Both the position numbers and the translations under genes were made by a program. A DNA stretch of 64,000 nt from Elephas maximus indicus (Eukaryota > Chordata > Mammalia > Proboscidea > Elephantidae): assembly GCF_024166365.1 (NCBI RefSeq), contig NC_064843.1:63202532-63266531 (forward strand), read 5' to 3'. The notes below the pieces were generated by a model. The model did no database searches, had not been told where the DNA came from, and saw only the letters and a list, made by a program, of their open reading frames with translations. Below are positions 24,850 to 37,039 of the stretch, in pieces (the first letter of the stretch is position 1; every line of letters starts with the position of its first letter).

Positions 24850-25665
24850 TGAAGGACACTTGAATTTTTTTCACTTTGTATTTTGAAATTATTTTAGGCT
24901 TATAGAAAGCTGAAAAATTCATTCAGAGTCTTTCCGTCTACTGTCACTCAGATTCCTCTAAAATTAACATCTTACATAACCATAGTATGATTATCAAAAC
25001 AAGAAAATTAACATTGGTACAGTGCTCCTAACTACATTTTATTTGGATTTCACCCATTTCCCCACTAATCTTTTCTAGTCCAGTATCCACTCCAAGATTA
25101 CACTATGCATTTAGTTTTCATGTCTCCTTACTCTCCTCCAGTCTCTGAAAATTCCTGAGTCTTTCCTTGTCTTTCAGTTACCAGTAATTGAATTGTCTTT
25201 CATTTTGGGTTTTTCTGACATTTTCCCATGACTGAGATTGAAATTGTGCATTGTTTTGCAAGAGTGATGTTGAATTCTTTGCAGGACATGATATTAGGGG
25301 ATACACGATGGCAATAAGGAGCCCTGGTGGTACAATGGTAAAGCACTCAGGTGCTAATCAAAACATTGGCAATTTGAACCCGCCCAGCAGCTCTAAGGGA
25401 GAAAGAATTGGCAGTCGGGTCCCATAAAGGTTATAGATGAGAAAACCCTATGGGGCACTTCATTATGTCATATAGGGTTGCTATGAGTCAAAAATCAACT
25501 CAGCCGCGTCTAAAAAGAAGTTGATGTATCTGTTATTACTGGTGATATCAACCTTGATCACTTGGTTAAGTTGGTGTCTGCCTGATTTCTCTGTTATAAA
25601 GTTATTGTATTTCCTTTTGTAATTAAAAAAATATCTTGGGCGCAGCTACTTAGACTGATTCTAGC
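24850..25665 (-). mobile_element. Ancient L1M-like 3' fragment, minus strand, split by an AfroSINE
   Basis: The sequence resembles the antisense of old mammalian L1 3' regions (TTGGTGTCTGCCTGATTTCTC, TTTCCTTTTGTAATTAA near the right end). It is interrupted at 25313-25515 by an AfroSINE. Divergence is high. Confidence 0.5.
25313..25515 (+). mobile_element. AfroSINE, plus strand
   Basis: The head GGAGCCCTGGTGGTACAATGG and tail TATAGGGTTGCTATGAGTC are present. An extra segment around 25395-25440 (GGAGAAAGAATTGGCAGTCGGG) distinguishes it from the shorter copies and points to a different subfamily. Confidence 0.88.
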
Positions 25666-26367
25666 ATCCATCAATGAATCTTGCCTACAGCAGTTATTAC
25701 TGTGGTGTTGACCTAATGGTGATTGTGTATTTCCGCATTCAGAAGGACACCTTTGAACACACTTGCAGATATTTCAAAACAAGGCTCCTAACAGCACAAT
25801 ATACATTCTACTACAGTGAACATGGATCATTCTCCAGGATAGACCATGTTAGATCACAAAGCAAGCCTTGATAAATTTTAAAAGATTCAAATCATGCAAA
25901 GTATTTTTTCTGACCACAATGGAGTGAAGCTAGAAATCAATAACAGAAAAAAATAACTGGAAAATACACAAACATACAGAAATTAAACAATACACTATTG
26001 AACTACCAATGGGTCAAGGAAGAAATCAAAAGAGAAATGACAAATTTCTTAGTGTCAAATGAAAATGAAAGCACAACATAGCAAAACTTATGGGATGCAG
26101 TACTCAGAAGGAAACTTAATGCAATAAATGCCTACATGAAAAAAGAAGAAAGATCTCAAATCAACAGCCTAACTTGACAACTGTAGGAACTAAACACAGA
26201 AGAGCAAACTAAGCCTAAACCTACCAGAAGAAAGGAAATAACAAAGACCAGAACATAAATAAATAAAATCGAAAACAAAAAACAACAAAGAGAATTAATG
26301 AAACCAGAAGTTGGTTCTTAGAAGAGATTGATAAAATTAACAAACCTTTAACTAGACTAGGAAATCC

Positions 26368-26522
26368 CGGTGGCATAGTGGTTAAGTGCTATGGCTGCCA
26401 ACCAAAAGGTTGGCAGTTCGAATCCACCAGGCGCTCCTTGGAAACTCTACGGGGCAGTTCTCTCTGTCCTATAGGGTCGCTATGAGTCAGAATCGACTTG
26501 ATGGCAGTGGGGTTTTTTTTTT
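26368..26522 (+). mobile_element. AfroSINE nested in L1
   Basis: The head GGAAATCCCGGTGGCATAGTGG, B-box-like GGCAGTTCGAATCC and tail GTCGCTATGAGTCAGAATCG are all present, ending in a T run. Confidence 0.92.
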
Positions 26523-27466
26523 AGCTAGGCTAACAGAAAAGATGCAAACAACCAAAATGAAATGAAAGAGGGGAATTGAAACTGAACCAATATAAATAAA
26601 GAGAATTATGGCAGAATATTAGGAACAACTGTACAGCAACAAACTGGATAATCTCGATGAAAAAGACAAATTCTTAAAAGCACACAACCTACCCAAACTG
26701 ACTCAAGAGGAAATAGAAAGTCTCGACAGACTCATAACAAGTGAAGAGATCGAATCAGTGATCAAAAACCTCCCAAGAAAAAAAAGTCCCAGACCAGATG
26801 GCTTCACTGGGGAATTATACTAAACATTTAGAGAAAAAATGATAGAATACTGTTTAAATTCTTCCAAAAGAAAGAGAAGGAAGGAATATTCCCTAATTCA
26901 TTTCTATGAAGCAAACATAACCCCAATACCTAAACCAAAGACACCACAAGAAACAACAGGCCAATATCTCTTATGAACGTAGATGCAAAAATACTCAACA
27001 AAACACTAGCAAACAGGATTCAACAGCATATTAAAAGAATCATACACCATGACCAAGTGGGATTTATTCCAGAAATTCAGGGGTGGTTCAACATTAGAAA
27101 ATCAATCAAACACCACATCAATAGAACAAAGCAGAAGAACCATATAATCATCTCTTGGATACAGGAAAAGCATTTGATAAAATCCAACACCTTTCTTGAT
27201 GAAAACACTAAAGAAGGTTGGAATAGAAGGGGGATTTTCTCAGTATGATTCACAGCATATATGGAAAGCCAAGAGCCAACATTACACTTGATGGTGAAAG
27301 ACTGAGACTTGAAAGTGGGAACACGACAAGGGTGCCCACTCTTACCACTTCTATTCAATATTGTATTAGAAATTCTAGCCAGAGCAATAAGACAAGAAAA
27401 AGAAATAAAACGTATCCAGATTGAAGAAGTAAAATTAGCTCTATTTGCAGATGGTGTGATCCTGTA

Positions 27467-27632
27467 GGAAACCCTGGTGGTGTAGTGGTTAAGTGCTATG
27501 GCTGCTAACCAAAGGGTCGGCAGTTCGAATCCACCAGGTGCTCCTTGGAAACTCTATGGGGCAGTTCTACTCTGTCCTATAGGGTCGGTATGAGTAGGAA
27601 TCGACTCGACGGCACTGGGTTTTTGGTTTTGA
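27467..27632 (+). mobile_element. AfroSINE nested in L1, with 10-bp target-site duplication
   Basis: It is flanked by TGATCCTGTA at 27457-27466 and 27633-27642. Head, B-box-like GGCAGTTCGAATCC and tail ATCGACTCGACGGCACTGGG are near intact. It splits the L1 sequence immediately after the decayed catalytic motif. Confidence 0.95.
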
Positions 27633-29871
27633 TGATCCTGTATATAGAGAATCCCAAAGAGTCCACAGGAAAACTTCTAGAGCTAATAGAGGAATTTAGC
27701 AAAGTTGCAGGGTACAAGGTCAACAAACAAAAATCAGCTGGGTTTGTATACACCAGCAATGAAAAATCTGAAAGGAAAATTAGGGAAATGACTCCATTTA
27801 TAATAGTATCTAAGAGAATAAAACACCTAGGAATAAATTTAATCCAGTAGGAGGACTTCTACAACAGAAACTATAAAACCCTGCTGAAAGAGATTAAAGA
27901 AAACTTAAATAAATAAATGGAAATCTGTTGCATATTCATGGATTGGAAGACTTAATATTGCTAAGATGTCAATACTACCCAACACAATCTATAGATCCCA
28001 ACAGCATGGAAATACCAATCTTCAACTTTATGTGGAATGGCAAGATGCCTCGAATAACTAAAGCAATGTTAAAAAACAGGAGCAAAGTAGGAGGACTCAC
28101 ACTTCCTAGAGCTACAGTATACAAAAAGCCTGTTAAAACCTGTTAAAAAAAAGCCTGTTACTGGTATAAAAATACACACATAGACCAATGGACTAGAACT
28201 GAGAGTCCAGAAATAAATCCACACATCTATGGTCAACTGATTTTAGACAAGGGTGCTGAGTCCATTTGATGGGGGAAAGAAGAGTGTCTTCAATAAATGG
28301 TGTTGGGGAAATTGGATTTCCACATGCAGAAAAGTTAATCAGGATCCACTCCTCACACCATACACAAAAACAAATTCAAAATTGATTAAGGACCTAAATG
28401 TGCAAACTAAAACTATAAAATTCTTAGAAAAACAAGCAGAGGCAATGCTGTCGAGCCTAGCTTTTAACAATGAATTATCTAACATAATAACAAAAGCACA
28501 AACAGCAAAAGACAAAATAAATAAATGGGACCTCATAAAAATTAAAAACTTTTTTTCATCAAAAGACTGTACAAAAAAAATGAAAAGAGAAGCTAGCAAC
28601 TGGGAGAATATCTTTAGAAACCATATATCTGATAAGAATCTAATAACCAAAATATACATAAGACTTCAACAACTTAACAAGAAAAAGACAGCCCAATCAT
28701 AAAATGGGCAAAGAACTTGAATACACATTTCACCAAAGAGGACATTCAAATGGCCACTAAATGCATAATAAGATGCTCAAGGTTATTAGCCATCAGAGAG
28801 AGGCAAATCAAAACCACAATTAGATACCATTTCACTCCAACTAGGATAGCTAAGATTAAAAAAAGAAATAACAAATGTTCGTGAGGATGTGGGGAAATTG
28901 GAACTGTTATCCATTGCTGGTGGAAATACAAAATGGTACAGCCATTGTGGAAAACAGTGTGGTGGTTCCTCAAAAAACTAAATATAGAGCTACCATATGA
29001 TCCAACAATTCCACTCCTAGGTATATACCCAAAAGCCTTGAAAACAGACTCAGAGACTTGTATACCAATGTTCATTGCAGCAAAGCACACTAATCACAAT
29101 AGCCAAAAGATGGAAACAGCCTAAATGTCCATGAGCATATGAATGGATAGACAAAATGTGGTACATAGACACCACAAAATACTACTCAATCAGTAGGAGA
29201 AAAAAAGTCTTGATACATGCTACAATATGGATGGAGCTTGAAGACATTTTGCTGAGTGAAATAAGTCAGTCGCAAAAGGACAAATATTGTATGACCTCAC
29301 TTATATAAAAAGATAAGAAAAGGCAAATGTATAGAGACCAACATTTATTAGTGGTTACCAGGGGCGAGAGGGAGGGAGCAAGAGAGGGTTAATGGTGATG
29401 GAAAAATCGCGTTGATTAAGGGTAGGGTTGCACATCCAATTGCAATTGCTGTCAAGAAGTTGTACACCTATTCACATTCACAAAAAAGACCAGACCTACT
29501 GGCCCCAGGACACCTTGCTAACTCAGAACTGAAGCCACTCCTGAAGTCCACCTTTCAGGTGAAGATTAGACAGGCCTATAACACGAACAATAACACACGT
29601 GAGGAATGTACTTTCTAGTTCAATCAGGTATATGTGATTAAATGGGCAACACCTGCTCAAAGACAAAGACGAGAAGGCAGGAATGGACAGGAAAACTGGA
29701 TGAATGGACATGGGGAACCTGGGGTGTAAAGGGAAATGGGCAGAGTGCTGACACATTGTGGGGATTACAACCAATGTCACAAAACAATTTGTGTATAAAT
29801 TTTTGAATGAGAAACTAATTTGTGCTGCTGTAAACTTTCACCTAAAGCACAATAAAATTTTTAAAAAAGAA

Positions 29872-30683
29872 AAAGAACCATCCCTGGGCAGCTTGGAGAT
29901 CAGCAGAACTGTTGAAAGGAGCATGGGGAGCAGAGCAACCTGGGTCTCAAAGGGTGAGGCCACAGCTTCTGGGGTCTGAAAGAGTGGGGCCACGGCTTCC
30001 TAGGTTTCAAAGAGTCAGATCTTCACCATCTCAATTCCAGAGTGTGAGGGTGTCATTCAGTTTGGTCAAGAGGATGGGGCTGCTGCTCAAAGCTGAGAGG
30101 GCAGGGCCATCATGCCCAAGTGGCAGATGAATGGGACCCGCCAGGGCTGAGGGGTGGGGTCACCACTCAGATGGACTAGGAGAATGGGGCAGCCCAAAGC
30201 CAAGGGAGCAGAGTTGCCATCCCAGTGGGCCTGGAAGGCGGAGCTGGAGCCCAGGGCTGAGGGGCCTCCACCCACAATCCAGAGGGCATGGCCAATACTC
30301 AGAGTATGGAGGGCATGGCCGTTGCCCATATGGTCTCAAAAAACAAAGGGTTATTTTCAAAACTTGAGAGCTAATGTCGTTTGTTTTGCTGGGTTTTGGA
30401 GTTGCTTGGTGACTGGTATCCCTTCTTTTCCTCCTACCTTGTGCCTGTTCCACCACTGTACTTTGGAAACAGATAACTTGTAGTCTAGATTTCACAGGCT
30501 CACAGATGAAGAGGAATTTTGCCCCAGGATGGAATATGCCTAAAGTCTCACCTATCTTTGATTTAGACAATTCAGAAGATGAGATTTTGGACTTGGAGAT
30601 GATTTCAGACTTTTGGAATGATATGAGGGGGTGAATGTGTTTTGTATGTGGCACTGACATCAATTAGGGGGTAGAGGGTGGAA
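29872..30683 (+). mobile_element. MaLR-type internal region (noncoding remnant)
   Basis: G-rich imperfect repeats (GGGGCC..CAGC..TCAAAG, 29930-30320) are followed by a GATTTTGGACTTGGAG and GGGTGGAATG segment that runs straight into an LTR at 30684. This order matches the 3' part of MaLR internal sequences. No intact protein frame is present. Confidence 0.6.
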
Positions 30684-31055
30684 TGTTATGGATTAAATTG
30701 TGTCCTCCCAAAATATGTGTTGTAAATTCTGACCCCTATATCTGTGGTTATAATCCCATACGGGAATGTGTTTTCTTTGTTATGCTAATGAGACAGAATT
30801 AAGAGTAGGGCGTCTGAAGTCAATCTCTTTTGAGATACAAAAGAGATTAAACAAGCAACTGAGAGAAGCAGAGAAGGGGGAAGACACATGCCAAGTCACA
30901 TGAAGATCGCCCAGGAGCAGAGGCTCAAAGGGACAAAGACCTTTCTCCACAGCCGACAGAGAAAGAAAGCCTTCCCCTAGAGCAGGCGCCCTGAATTCAG
31001 ACTTACAGCCTCCTAAACTGTAAGAAAATAAGGTTCTGTTTGTTAAAGCAAAAAA
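30684..31055 (+). mobile_element. MaLR-type LTR, plus strand
   Basis: It starts TGTTATGGATTAAATTGTGT, has an AAATAAGG-like polyadenylation region near 31025 and ends near a T-G-T-T-A-A-A-G-C/A-run. It is directly joined to internal sequence on its left, so it is a 3' LTR. Confidence 0.8.
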
Positions 31056-31057
31056 AA

Positions 31058-31215
31058 AAAAAAGAGTTGTACACTTGTAAAACGTTGCATTGGCAAAAGT
31101 TATGTGATAGATATATTTAAAATGACCAGAAAAAAAGTACACTTGTAAAATGTTGCATTGGCAAAAGTTGTGTGATAGATATTTACAATGACCAAATTAA
31201 AAAAAAAAAAAAAGA
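31058..31215 (+). repeat. Tandem duplication of a ~73-bp unit
   Basis: Two copies of GTACACTTGTAAAA(C/T)GTTGCATTGGCAAAAGTT(A/G)TGTGATAGATAT lie at about 31066 and 31138. They end in A-rich runs. The unit resembles old L1 3' ends, where related phrases occur before the poly-A tail. Confidence 0.75.
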
Positions 31216-32020
31216 AAACCTGCGGAGACTGCTTATGCACAACCGAACACCTCATGGAATTTGGTTCCTTGGTTTGGAGGTTTACGGTCATGGTTTCATG
31301 GGACATCCCAGTGAATTGTCCTAATAATGTGTGTAGTGCTTCTGTTCTCCCCCCTAGCTTACATAGTGCCTGGGGTCTTGACAAGTTGCAAGCAGCCATC
31401 CAAGGCACAACAATTGGTCTCTGTTCACCTGCAGCAATAGAGGAAGACTGAGAGTCAAGAACAGGAGGGGGACATGGAAGGTGTGGCTAATTGCCTCCAT
31501 GAACAACTGCCTCCTTTGCCGTGAGACCAGAAGAAATGGAAGGCGCCTAGCTACCATTTCTGAACATTTTTATCAAAAATTCTATAGAGAAATCCTGTTC
31601 AAAGGGGAAAATGCAGAACAGAATTTTAAATTCTCACGCACTCCAGACTTTCTGGAGCCATGAAGGCTGGATGAACCCCGAAATGATTGCCCTGAGAGAT
31701 CTTAAACCTTAAACCAAAAATTTCCCCTTAAGTCTTCTTAAAAACAAACAATAATTTAACTAGTGAAAAATGTCTACCCTGAGTTCTTTTAAGAACTACA
31801 TGGGATCAAATTGACAACAGCAACTCAAAAGATTAGACAGGAACCTTAGAGGGCAGTGAGTTTATGTTAATGAGGGATGAACAACTCAGAAAAGGAGGAC
31901 GAGAGTGGTTGCACAACTTGCAGAATGTAATCAGTGTCACCGAGTTGTACATGTAGAAAACTACTGAATTGGTATAGGTTTTGTGTATATTCTCAACAAC
32001 ACATTTTTTTTTAACTTGAA
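31216..32020 (+). repeat. Interspersed repeat, possible L1-like 3' UTR; second copy at 60840
   Basis: The segment 31799-32010 matches 60843-61060 (GACAACAGCAACT, GGCAGTGAGTTTATGTTAA, AATGTAATCA.TGTCAC blocks) at roughly 85% by eye. The final GTCACNGAATTGTACAT phrase resembles the ends of mammalian L1M 3' UTRs. I cannot name the family. Confidence 0.5.
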
Positions 32021-32169
32021 GGAACGAAAGAATGAATGTTTTACAAAAAGCATTTTTCCCAGCTGAAATATTTTTGTTAAAATGTGTATGAAACACAGAT
32101 GATCACCAAGAAAAAAATAAAACCATGGATAAACCCACCATGTATAGAAGAATACCCCTGGTAGCTTTT

Positions 32170-32580
32170 ACTGATAAACAGCTAATATCCATTGAGAGCT
32201 TACTTCCCAGGGTCCTGCACAGGCTGTATATGCAAAATCACATTGACTCCTCCCGGTATTCCTAGGGAATAGGTTACCATTATGCCCATGTTACAGACCA
32301 GGAAAGGGAGAGTTAGGAATTTTGAGTGGAGTAATATCACATTGACTCCTCCCGGTATTCCTAGGGAATAGGTTACTATTATCCCCATGTTACAGACCAG
32401 GAAAGGGAGAGTTAGGAATTTTGAGTGGAGTAATATCACATTGACTCCTCCCGGTATTCCTAGAGAATAGGTTACTATTATGCCCATGTTACAGACCAGG
32501 AAAGGGAGAGTTAGGAATTTTGAGTGGAGTAATATCTTCCCAAGGTCACAAAAATAAGTTTGACTTAAACTGAGGCTAGT
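32170..32580 (+). repeat. MIR SINE carrying a three-copy 99-bp internal tandem repeat
   Basis: The flanks read as a MIR (ATTGAGAGCTTACTTCCCAGG at the left, CCAAGGTCACA at the right). The central block starting CATTGACTCCTCCCGG recurs at 32241, 32340 and 32439, an exact 99-bp period. The units differ by only a few bases. Because 99 is a multiple of three, the minus strand shows a repeating 33-residue frame, which is not a gene. Confidence 0.85.
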
Positions 32581-34140
32581 TGATCACAGAGCTGGAATTT
32601 TTAACCAGCACTCAACTTTCAAATGATGATAATGGCAGTAAGAGTAACAGTGATGAGGAAAATGACCATGTATTAAACATCCATGGCAGATGCCATTCTA
32701 GGTGCTTTGCACTTATTTGGTCCTGGCATCGGGATTGTCTTCGTATCTTCAAGAATGCGGACTGTGATGATAAAGACCTGGGGTAGTATGCTGGGAATAC
32801 GGCTGGGAAAGAAGCGATTGGAGCTGTGTGAATGTGGACACTCCTTAGGAAGGAGAAGAGGGGCAAACCATTACGTCAGGCAGGTGTGCCTGACGAGAAT
32901 GACATGTCACTGAGAGGGTCTGGGAAGGCCAAGGGGACAGCAGTGGGGAAGGAAGATGGAGCATTTTTTGCTTTCAGTAAGCTGGGGACCAAGTCTTGGT
33001 CTTACCAAAAAAAAGAAATAAAAATGGCAGTACCCATTAAAAGAAAAAAGGGGTGAACGTCCTTAAATTTTATCTAAGCAGTGTTAGCTACAATTTTTGG
33101 AGCAGGGATTAAGTTACAGGTGATCTTTAGTAAATTTGAAATTATTAAGAATAAATAATCCAATTAAAAAAATGGTAGGTGTTAGTAATGTCCAAATTTT
33201 AATTTTCTGGAGTCTGATATAAAAGGGAGGAATTTTTATTCACATAAAAAATCATTTGGGATAGTTGGAGAATATTGTCTTAGATTATTGCCTTTTGTCT
33301 TTCTACTCAACAAACCTTTAGCTGCTCTTACCATCATTATTAATGTTAGAGTTATTACATATGTAGGAATAAACAGCTGAGCAGTATAGAAGGTACAAAG
33401 TGAAAAGGTAGACTGTCTCCCCTCCCACAGCCCTGACATACTGTGTTTGATCATCTCTGTTTTAGTTGTGGTGGTTATTCACTATGCACCGAAGTTGTTC
33501 ATTTACCTCAGAAAGGCACCTATTCTGAATTAAAGGTTGAATTGCATGTAAAATGGTATGACATATTGTACCACTCTTGCATCCATCCCACTCCTCGCTA
33601 AGAGGAATTGGCCTATCACACCTTTTAGAAACAGATTTTATTGACATTTTTCAGCAGAGAGCTCTAAAATGTTGATATTTAATGTAAAAGTATGTTTTTA
33701 GTACCTAACACAGCTGTGAACAGCCCCATTCCAACCATCACTAAACATGTATTAAACTATTCATGTAAATTCTATATGAATAACTTCCATGCCTTGTAAA
33801 ATCTGAAGAACATTTTGAATTGATGTGGTGTAGAATGTTTAAAGAAATTAATTTGCCTTTAAGACCAGCTTCATCAGAATCCATGAAGGTTATATTGTGA
33901 CATAAATGTACATACTAGAAATGCTGGGGGAACAAAAAGAAAAAAAGACAGTCAGAGAGTGGAGAGATGACTGTTAGATCCAGTGTCACCGGTTTACTAG
34001 TTTGGGGTCATTATTACAGCATTTGTTAGTGTTGTCTTCGCTTACTTTTCAGCCACATAGTTGAATTCAATCGGCGTGATCTTCCAACTTCACACTTGTT
34101 AAAAGTAAGGATTCAGGTAAGGATGGATTGCCTTGTTTAT
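32581..34140. other. Intergenic, no gene recognised
   Basis: Mixed unique sequence, with a possible MIR remnant around 32670-32720 (GATGCCATTCTAGGTGCTTT). The small ORFs have no recognisable domain. Confidence 0.5.
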
Positions 34141-34149
34141 TTGGCACTA

Positions 34150-34520
34150 TCTGCATTTCAACTCTCTGGGTTACTGGTGCGAGATGAATTTTTATCCCAT
34201 TTCCTCATTTGATTAATTAACCCAGCTGTGATAATTGTCTGTGTTCCCCTGCACACACAGCCTCTCCAGCCTTATTGACCAAGTCTCCATTAGAGGCCTT
34301 TCATTTCAGCCAGCCAATCTGGGCAAGGCGCTTGACAGCAGTGTGCATAATTGCTTTGTCTAATTGCATAGGATCAGGGTGGTAAACTTTAAAAGGGTGT
34401 TTGCATCAAGAGTGGTATTTCAATTTGCCTTGTTAAATTATTTTCTCCTGTTGTTGATATCATGCCTAATTTTATGAAATGTCATTATGCCTATAGAAAG
34501 GAGTGAAATTGGAGTGGTGA
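34150..34520. promoter_or_regulatory. Candidate conserved noncoding element
   Basis: AT-rich unique block with dense developmental motifs: GATTAATTAA (34211-34220), CAGCTG E-box, TGATAATTG, MEIS-like TGACAG (near 34333), TGCATAATTGCTTTGTC and TAATTGCAT (34343-34370). It differs in texture from the surrounding repeats. Located about 14 kb downstream of NKX2-2. Conservation was not tested. Confidence 0.35.
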
Positions 34521-34854
34521 AGGGTTAACATGGGAGCAAATGCTGCAGCCCACCTCTTAGCTCCTTGCCCAGCCTGCGTGCCCCACTGAGACCAAAATTC
34601 TACCCCCAGCCACTGCTGCCCTCTGAGACTGTTATTTCCACTGTCTCACCATGACGTAGTCCAGGGGTGACTTCAGAAACCCTTTTCCGGCACAGCAGGT
34701 AGTCTTTCCACCTCCCAACTTCATACCTTTGGGTAGAAAGCAAGTCTTGGTTGGTACTCTCTTCTCCAGATTCACCCTAAGGTGGCAAAGAGGGCAGCTG
34801 GTGGGGGAGGGGTCAGAGGTGGCTAATCAAAGGGACTATGTCCTTCTGCTTATA
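34521..34854. other. Intergenic, no gene recognised
   Basis: Unique, moderately GC-rich sequence without a convincing ORF or repeat. Confidence 0.5.
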
Positions 34855-35005
34855 ATAAGGGGTTCTTAATCTGCAGTCCCTGGTGTCCAAGGGATGGAAT
34901 GATATTTCAATCTAATTTCCTTTATAACCTAAGTTCATTCTTCTGAGAAGGGCTCTATAGGATTCACCAGCCTGTCAAAGGGGTCCTTGGTGCACAAAAC
35001 GTTAA
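34855..35005. mobile_element. Small nonautonomous DNA-transposon-like element (hAT type)
   Basis: It starts AGGGGTTCTTAATC and ends with AGGGGTCCTTGGTGCAC..CGTTAAGTACTT, imperfect inverted ends of the GGGTTCTTAAC type. A related fragment lies at 60597-60757. Family assignment is tentative. Confidence 0.45.
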
Positions 35006-35329
35006 GTACTTATAGAAGGAGGCTGTATCCCTCCCACACTGAACAGTAATCAGCCTTTCTGAGTGCCCTCCATCGTGGCCAGACATATAGCCAGGAATCA
35101 ACCAAACTTTAATATTTAAAAAGCCTGTCTTTATTATTTATGGAATTTCATCCAGCCTAAGGCATTTGTGATTGAGGTTATAATGGACGTGTAAAGGAGT
35201 ATACATCCCGCTCTCTCTCCCTTCACTTCCCAACCCTTGCCACTGTTGCTATTCATTTCAAAGCAAACTGAAGGTCTCATAAGACCAGATGAAGAACTGT
35301 GAGTGGTGGTTAATCGCAGTGGTCTAGGT

Positions 35330-35490
35330 CTGTGCTGTCCAATACAATAGCTACCGGCCACTTGTGGTTAAATTTAAATTAATGAAAATTAAATAAAATT
35401 TAAAAATCAGTTTCTCAGTTACACTAGCCACATTACAAGTGCAATAGCCACGTGTGGCTAGTGGCTGCCTTACTGGGGAACACAGATACA
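35330..35490. mobile_element. hAT-like MITE
   Basis: It starts TGTGCTGTCCAATA and ends with TAGCCACGTGTGGCTAGTGGCTGCC...GAACACAGA, the pattern of old mammalian hAT-Charlie-type nonautonomous elements with TIRs. The middle is AT-rich and internally deleted. Confidence 0.6.
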
Positions 35491-35794
35491 GAACGTTCTC
35501 ATCACCACGGAAGTATCCGCTGGACAGCGTGGCTCTAGTTCTTCCCTGGATTCACCCACTCACTTCAGAACCTACCCTGTGCCTGTCGCTCCGGCTTCCT
35601 CCCTCCGCCTCCGATCTCCTTGGTCTCCCCTACTCACCAATTCTCTGAATGTTTGACTCCCCGCCTGTGTCACCTCACCCAGGTCCTTACCAGCTGAGCT
35701 CCACCGTTTCCAAATGGGTCAGCATGGTAGTTATCTCCTTGTGATGCCCCTTGGATTGGGAATAGCAGGTATATCCTTTTTTTTTTTTTTTTTT

Positions 35795-35875
35795 TGAACC
35801 AGTGGTGAAACAGAGGGTCAGACAGTATAGGTAACTAACTTGTCCAAGGTTCCACATGGATGCAAGCCATCTTCT
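35795..35875 (+). repeat. MIR SINE fragment
   Basis: The phrase GAAACAGAGGGTCAGACAG..GTAACTAACTTGTCCAAGG is the core-to-3' part of MIR. It follows a T run at 35778-35796. Confidence 0.6.
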
Positions 35876-36029
35876 GATGTCTGGCACAGTCTTCTCATGA
35901 TTTGTGCTTTTAAAATAGGTATTACTGTCACATGGTTTTCATTTTAAAGACAGGTGAGTTCATCCTCTAGCAGGGTCTCGTCATCATGGAAAGAGGTTTG
36001 GATGGGGGCAGGGAGGGCTATCTCCTGCC

Positions 36030-36150
36030 TCTGCCAAGACCTGGCTGTGCCACCTGGGCACACTGTTTTCCCTTCTGGGCCTGGCGCTCCCCACCTGGAA
36101 AATTCAGAGAGGGAGTTGTTACAAAATGATGCTAAGATTTCCTCTGGCTC
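36030..36150 (-). repeat. MIR SINE fragment, minus strand
   Basis: CTGGGCACACTGTTTTCCCTTCTGGGCCTG..CACCTGGAAAATTCAGAGAGGGAGTTGTTA follows the antisense MIR pattern, with substitutions. Confidence 0.5.
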
Positions 36151-36251
36151 TACAGCCAACGTATATTTTAGATTACTTTTTACTCATATGGCTTTTATTT
36201 ATTTCTAAAATGACTCGGTAACCATTAAATAAGGGTCCCTTGCCCTTGTTT

Positions 36252-36408
36252 TGTAGTCCTGGTGGCACAGTGGTTAAGCGCTTGGCTGCTAACAAAAAGG
36301 CTGGCAATTTGAATTCACCAGCCACTCCTCGGAAGCCCTGTGGGGCGGTTCTACTCTGTCCTGTAGGATCGCTATGAGTTGGAATCAACACAATGGCAAC
36401 AGGTTTGA
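36252..36408 (+). mobile_element. AfroSINE, plus strand
   Basis: The head AGTCCTGGTGGCACAGTGG and tail GATCGCTATGAGTTGGAATC are recognisable; several CpGs are lost. Confidence 0.9.
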
Positions 36409-36498
36409 TTTTTTTGTCTGTTTGTTTTGGTTTGGCCCTGTTTTCAGGTTGGCAGCCATTCTAGCAGGCTTCCTATTGTTAATTCAACAGAAGGTCAT

Positions 36499-37014
36499 TA
36501 TCATGGATTGAATTGTGTCCCTCCAAAATATCTGTCAACTTGGCTGGGCCATGATTCCCTGTATTGTGTGATTGTCCACCATTTTGTCATCTCATGCAAT
36601 TGTCCTATGTGTTGTAAATAAGATGTTAATAAGGTGGGATTAGCAGCAACTACGTTAATGAGTCAGGACTTGATCTACAAGAGTAGATTGTGTCTTAAAC
36701 CAATCTCTATTGAGATATAAAAGACAGAAGGGAGCAGAGAGACATGGGGACCTCATATCATCTAGAAAGCAGCACCGGGAGCACAGTGTGTCCTTTGGAG
36801 GTGGAGTTCCTGTGCAGAGAAGCTCCTAGACCGTGGGAAGATTGATGACAATGACCACAGCCAACAGAGAGACAGTCTTTCCCTGGAGCTGGTGCCCTGA
36901 ATTTGGACTTTGTAGCCTACTAGACTGTGAGAAAATAAATTTCTCTTTGTTAAAGGCATCCAGTTGTGGTATTTCTGTTATAGCAGTGCTAGATAACCAA
37001 CACAGTCATCTCTA
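36499..37014 (+). mobile_element. MaLR-type solo LTR, plus strand, with 5-bp duplication
   Basis: It starts TATCATGGATTGAATTGTGT and ends TAGATAACCAACACA, flanked by GTCAT at 36494-36498 and 37015-37019. AATAAA occurs near 36936. Longer than the 30684 copy because it retains an extra block (CAACTTGGCTGGGCCATGAT, also seen in the 1006 and 17813 copies). Confidence 0.85.
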
Positions 37015-37039
37015 GTAAGACATCTGGAATTGTCCTCTA

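Larger units (their letters stand above)
25700..29870 (+). mobile_element. L1 LINE, plus strand, ORF2 to 3' end, decayed
   Basis: Endonuclease C-terminal sequence (from about 25735) leads into reverse-transcriptase parts (26640-27450), the C-terminal domain (27640-28700) and a 3' UTR ending TTTCACCTAAAGCACAATAAAA near 29860. The RT catalytic motif reads F-A-D-G (about 27444-27455) instead of F/YADD, so the active site is lost. Two AfroSINEs are nested and many stops are present. Confidence 0.85.

Noticed and set aside
26400..26425. tRNA gene suggested by a B-box-like GGCAGTTCGAATCC
   Set aside because: It is the tRNA-derived head of an AfroSINE, with no cloverleaf-complete gene; the same applies to all other SINE copies.
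32200..32487. Minus-strand frame with repeated 33-residue units
   Set aside because: The repeat comes from the 99-bp tandem triplication inside a MIR SINE, not a repeat protein.
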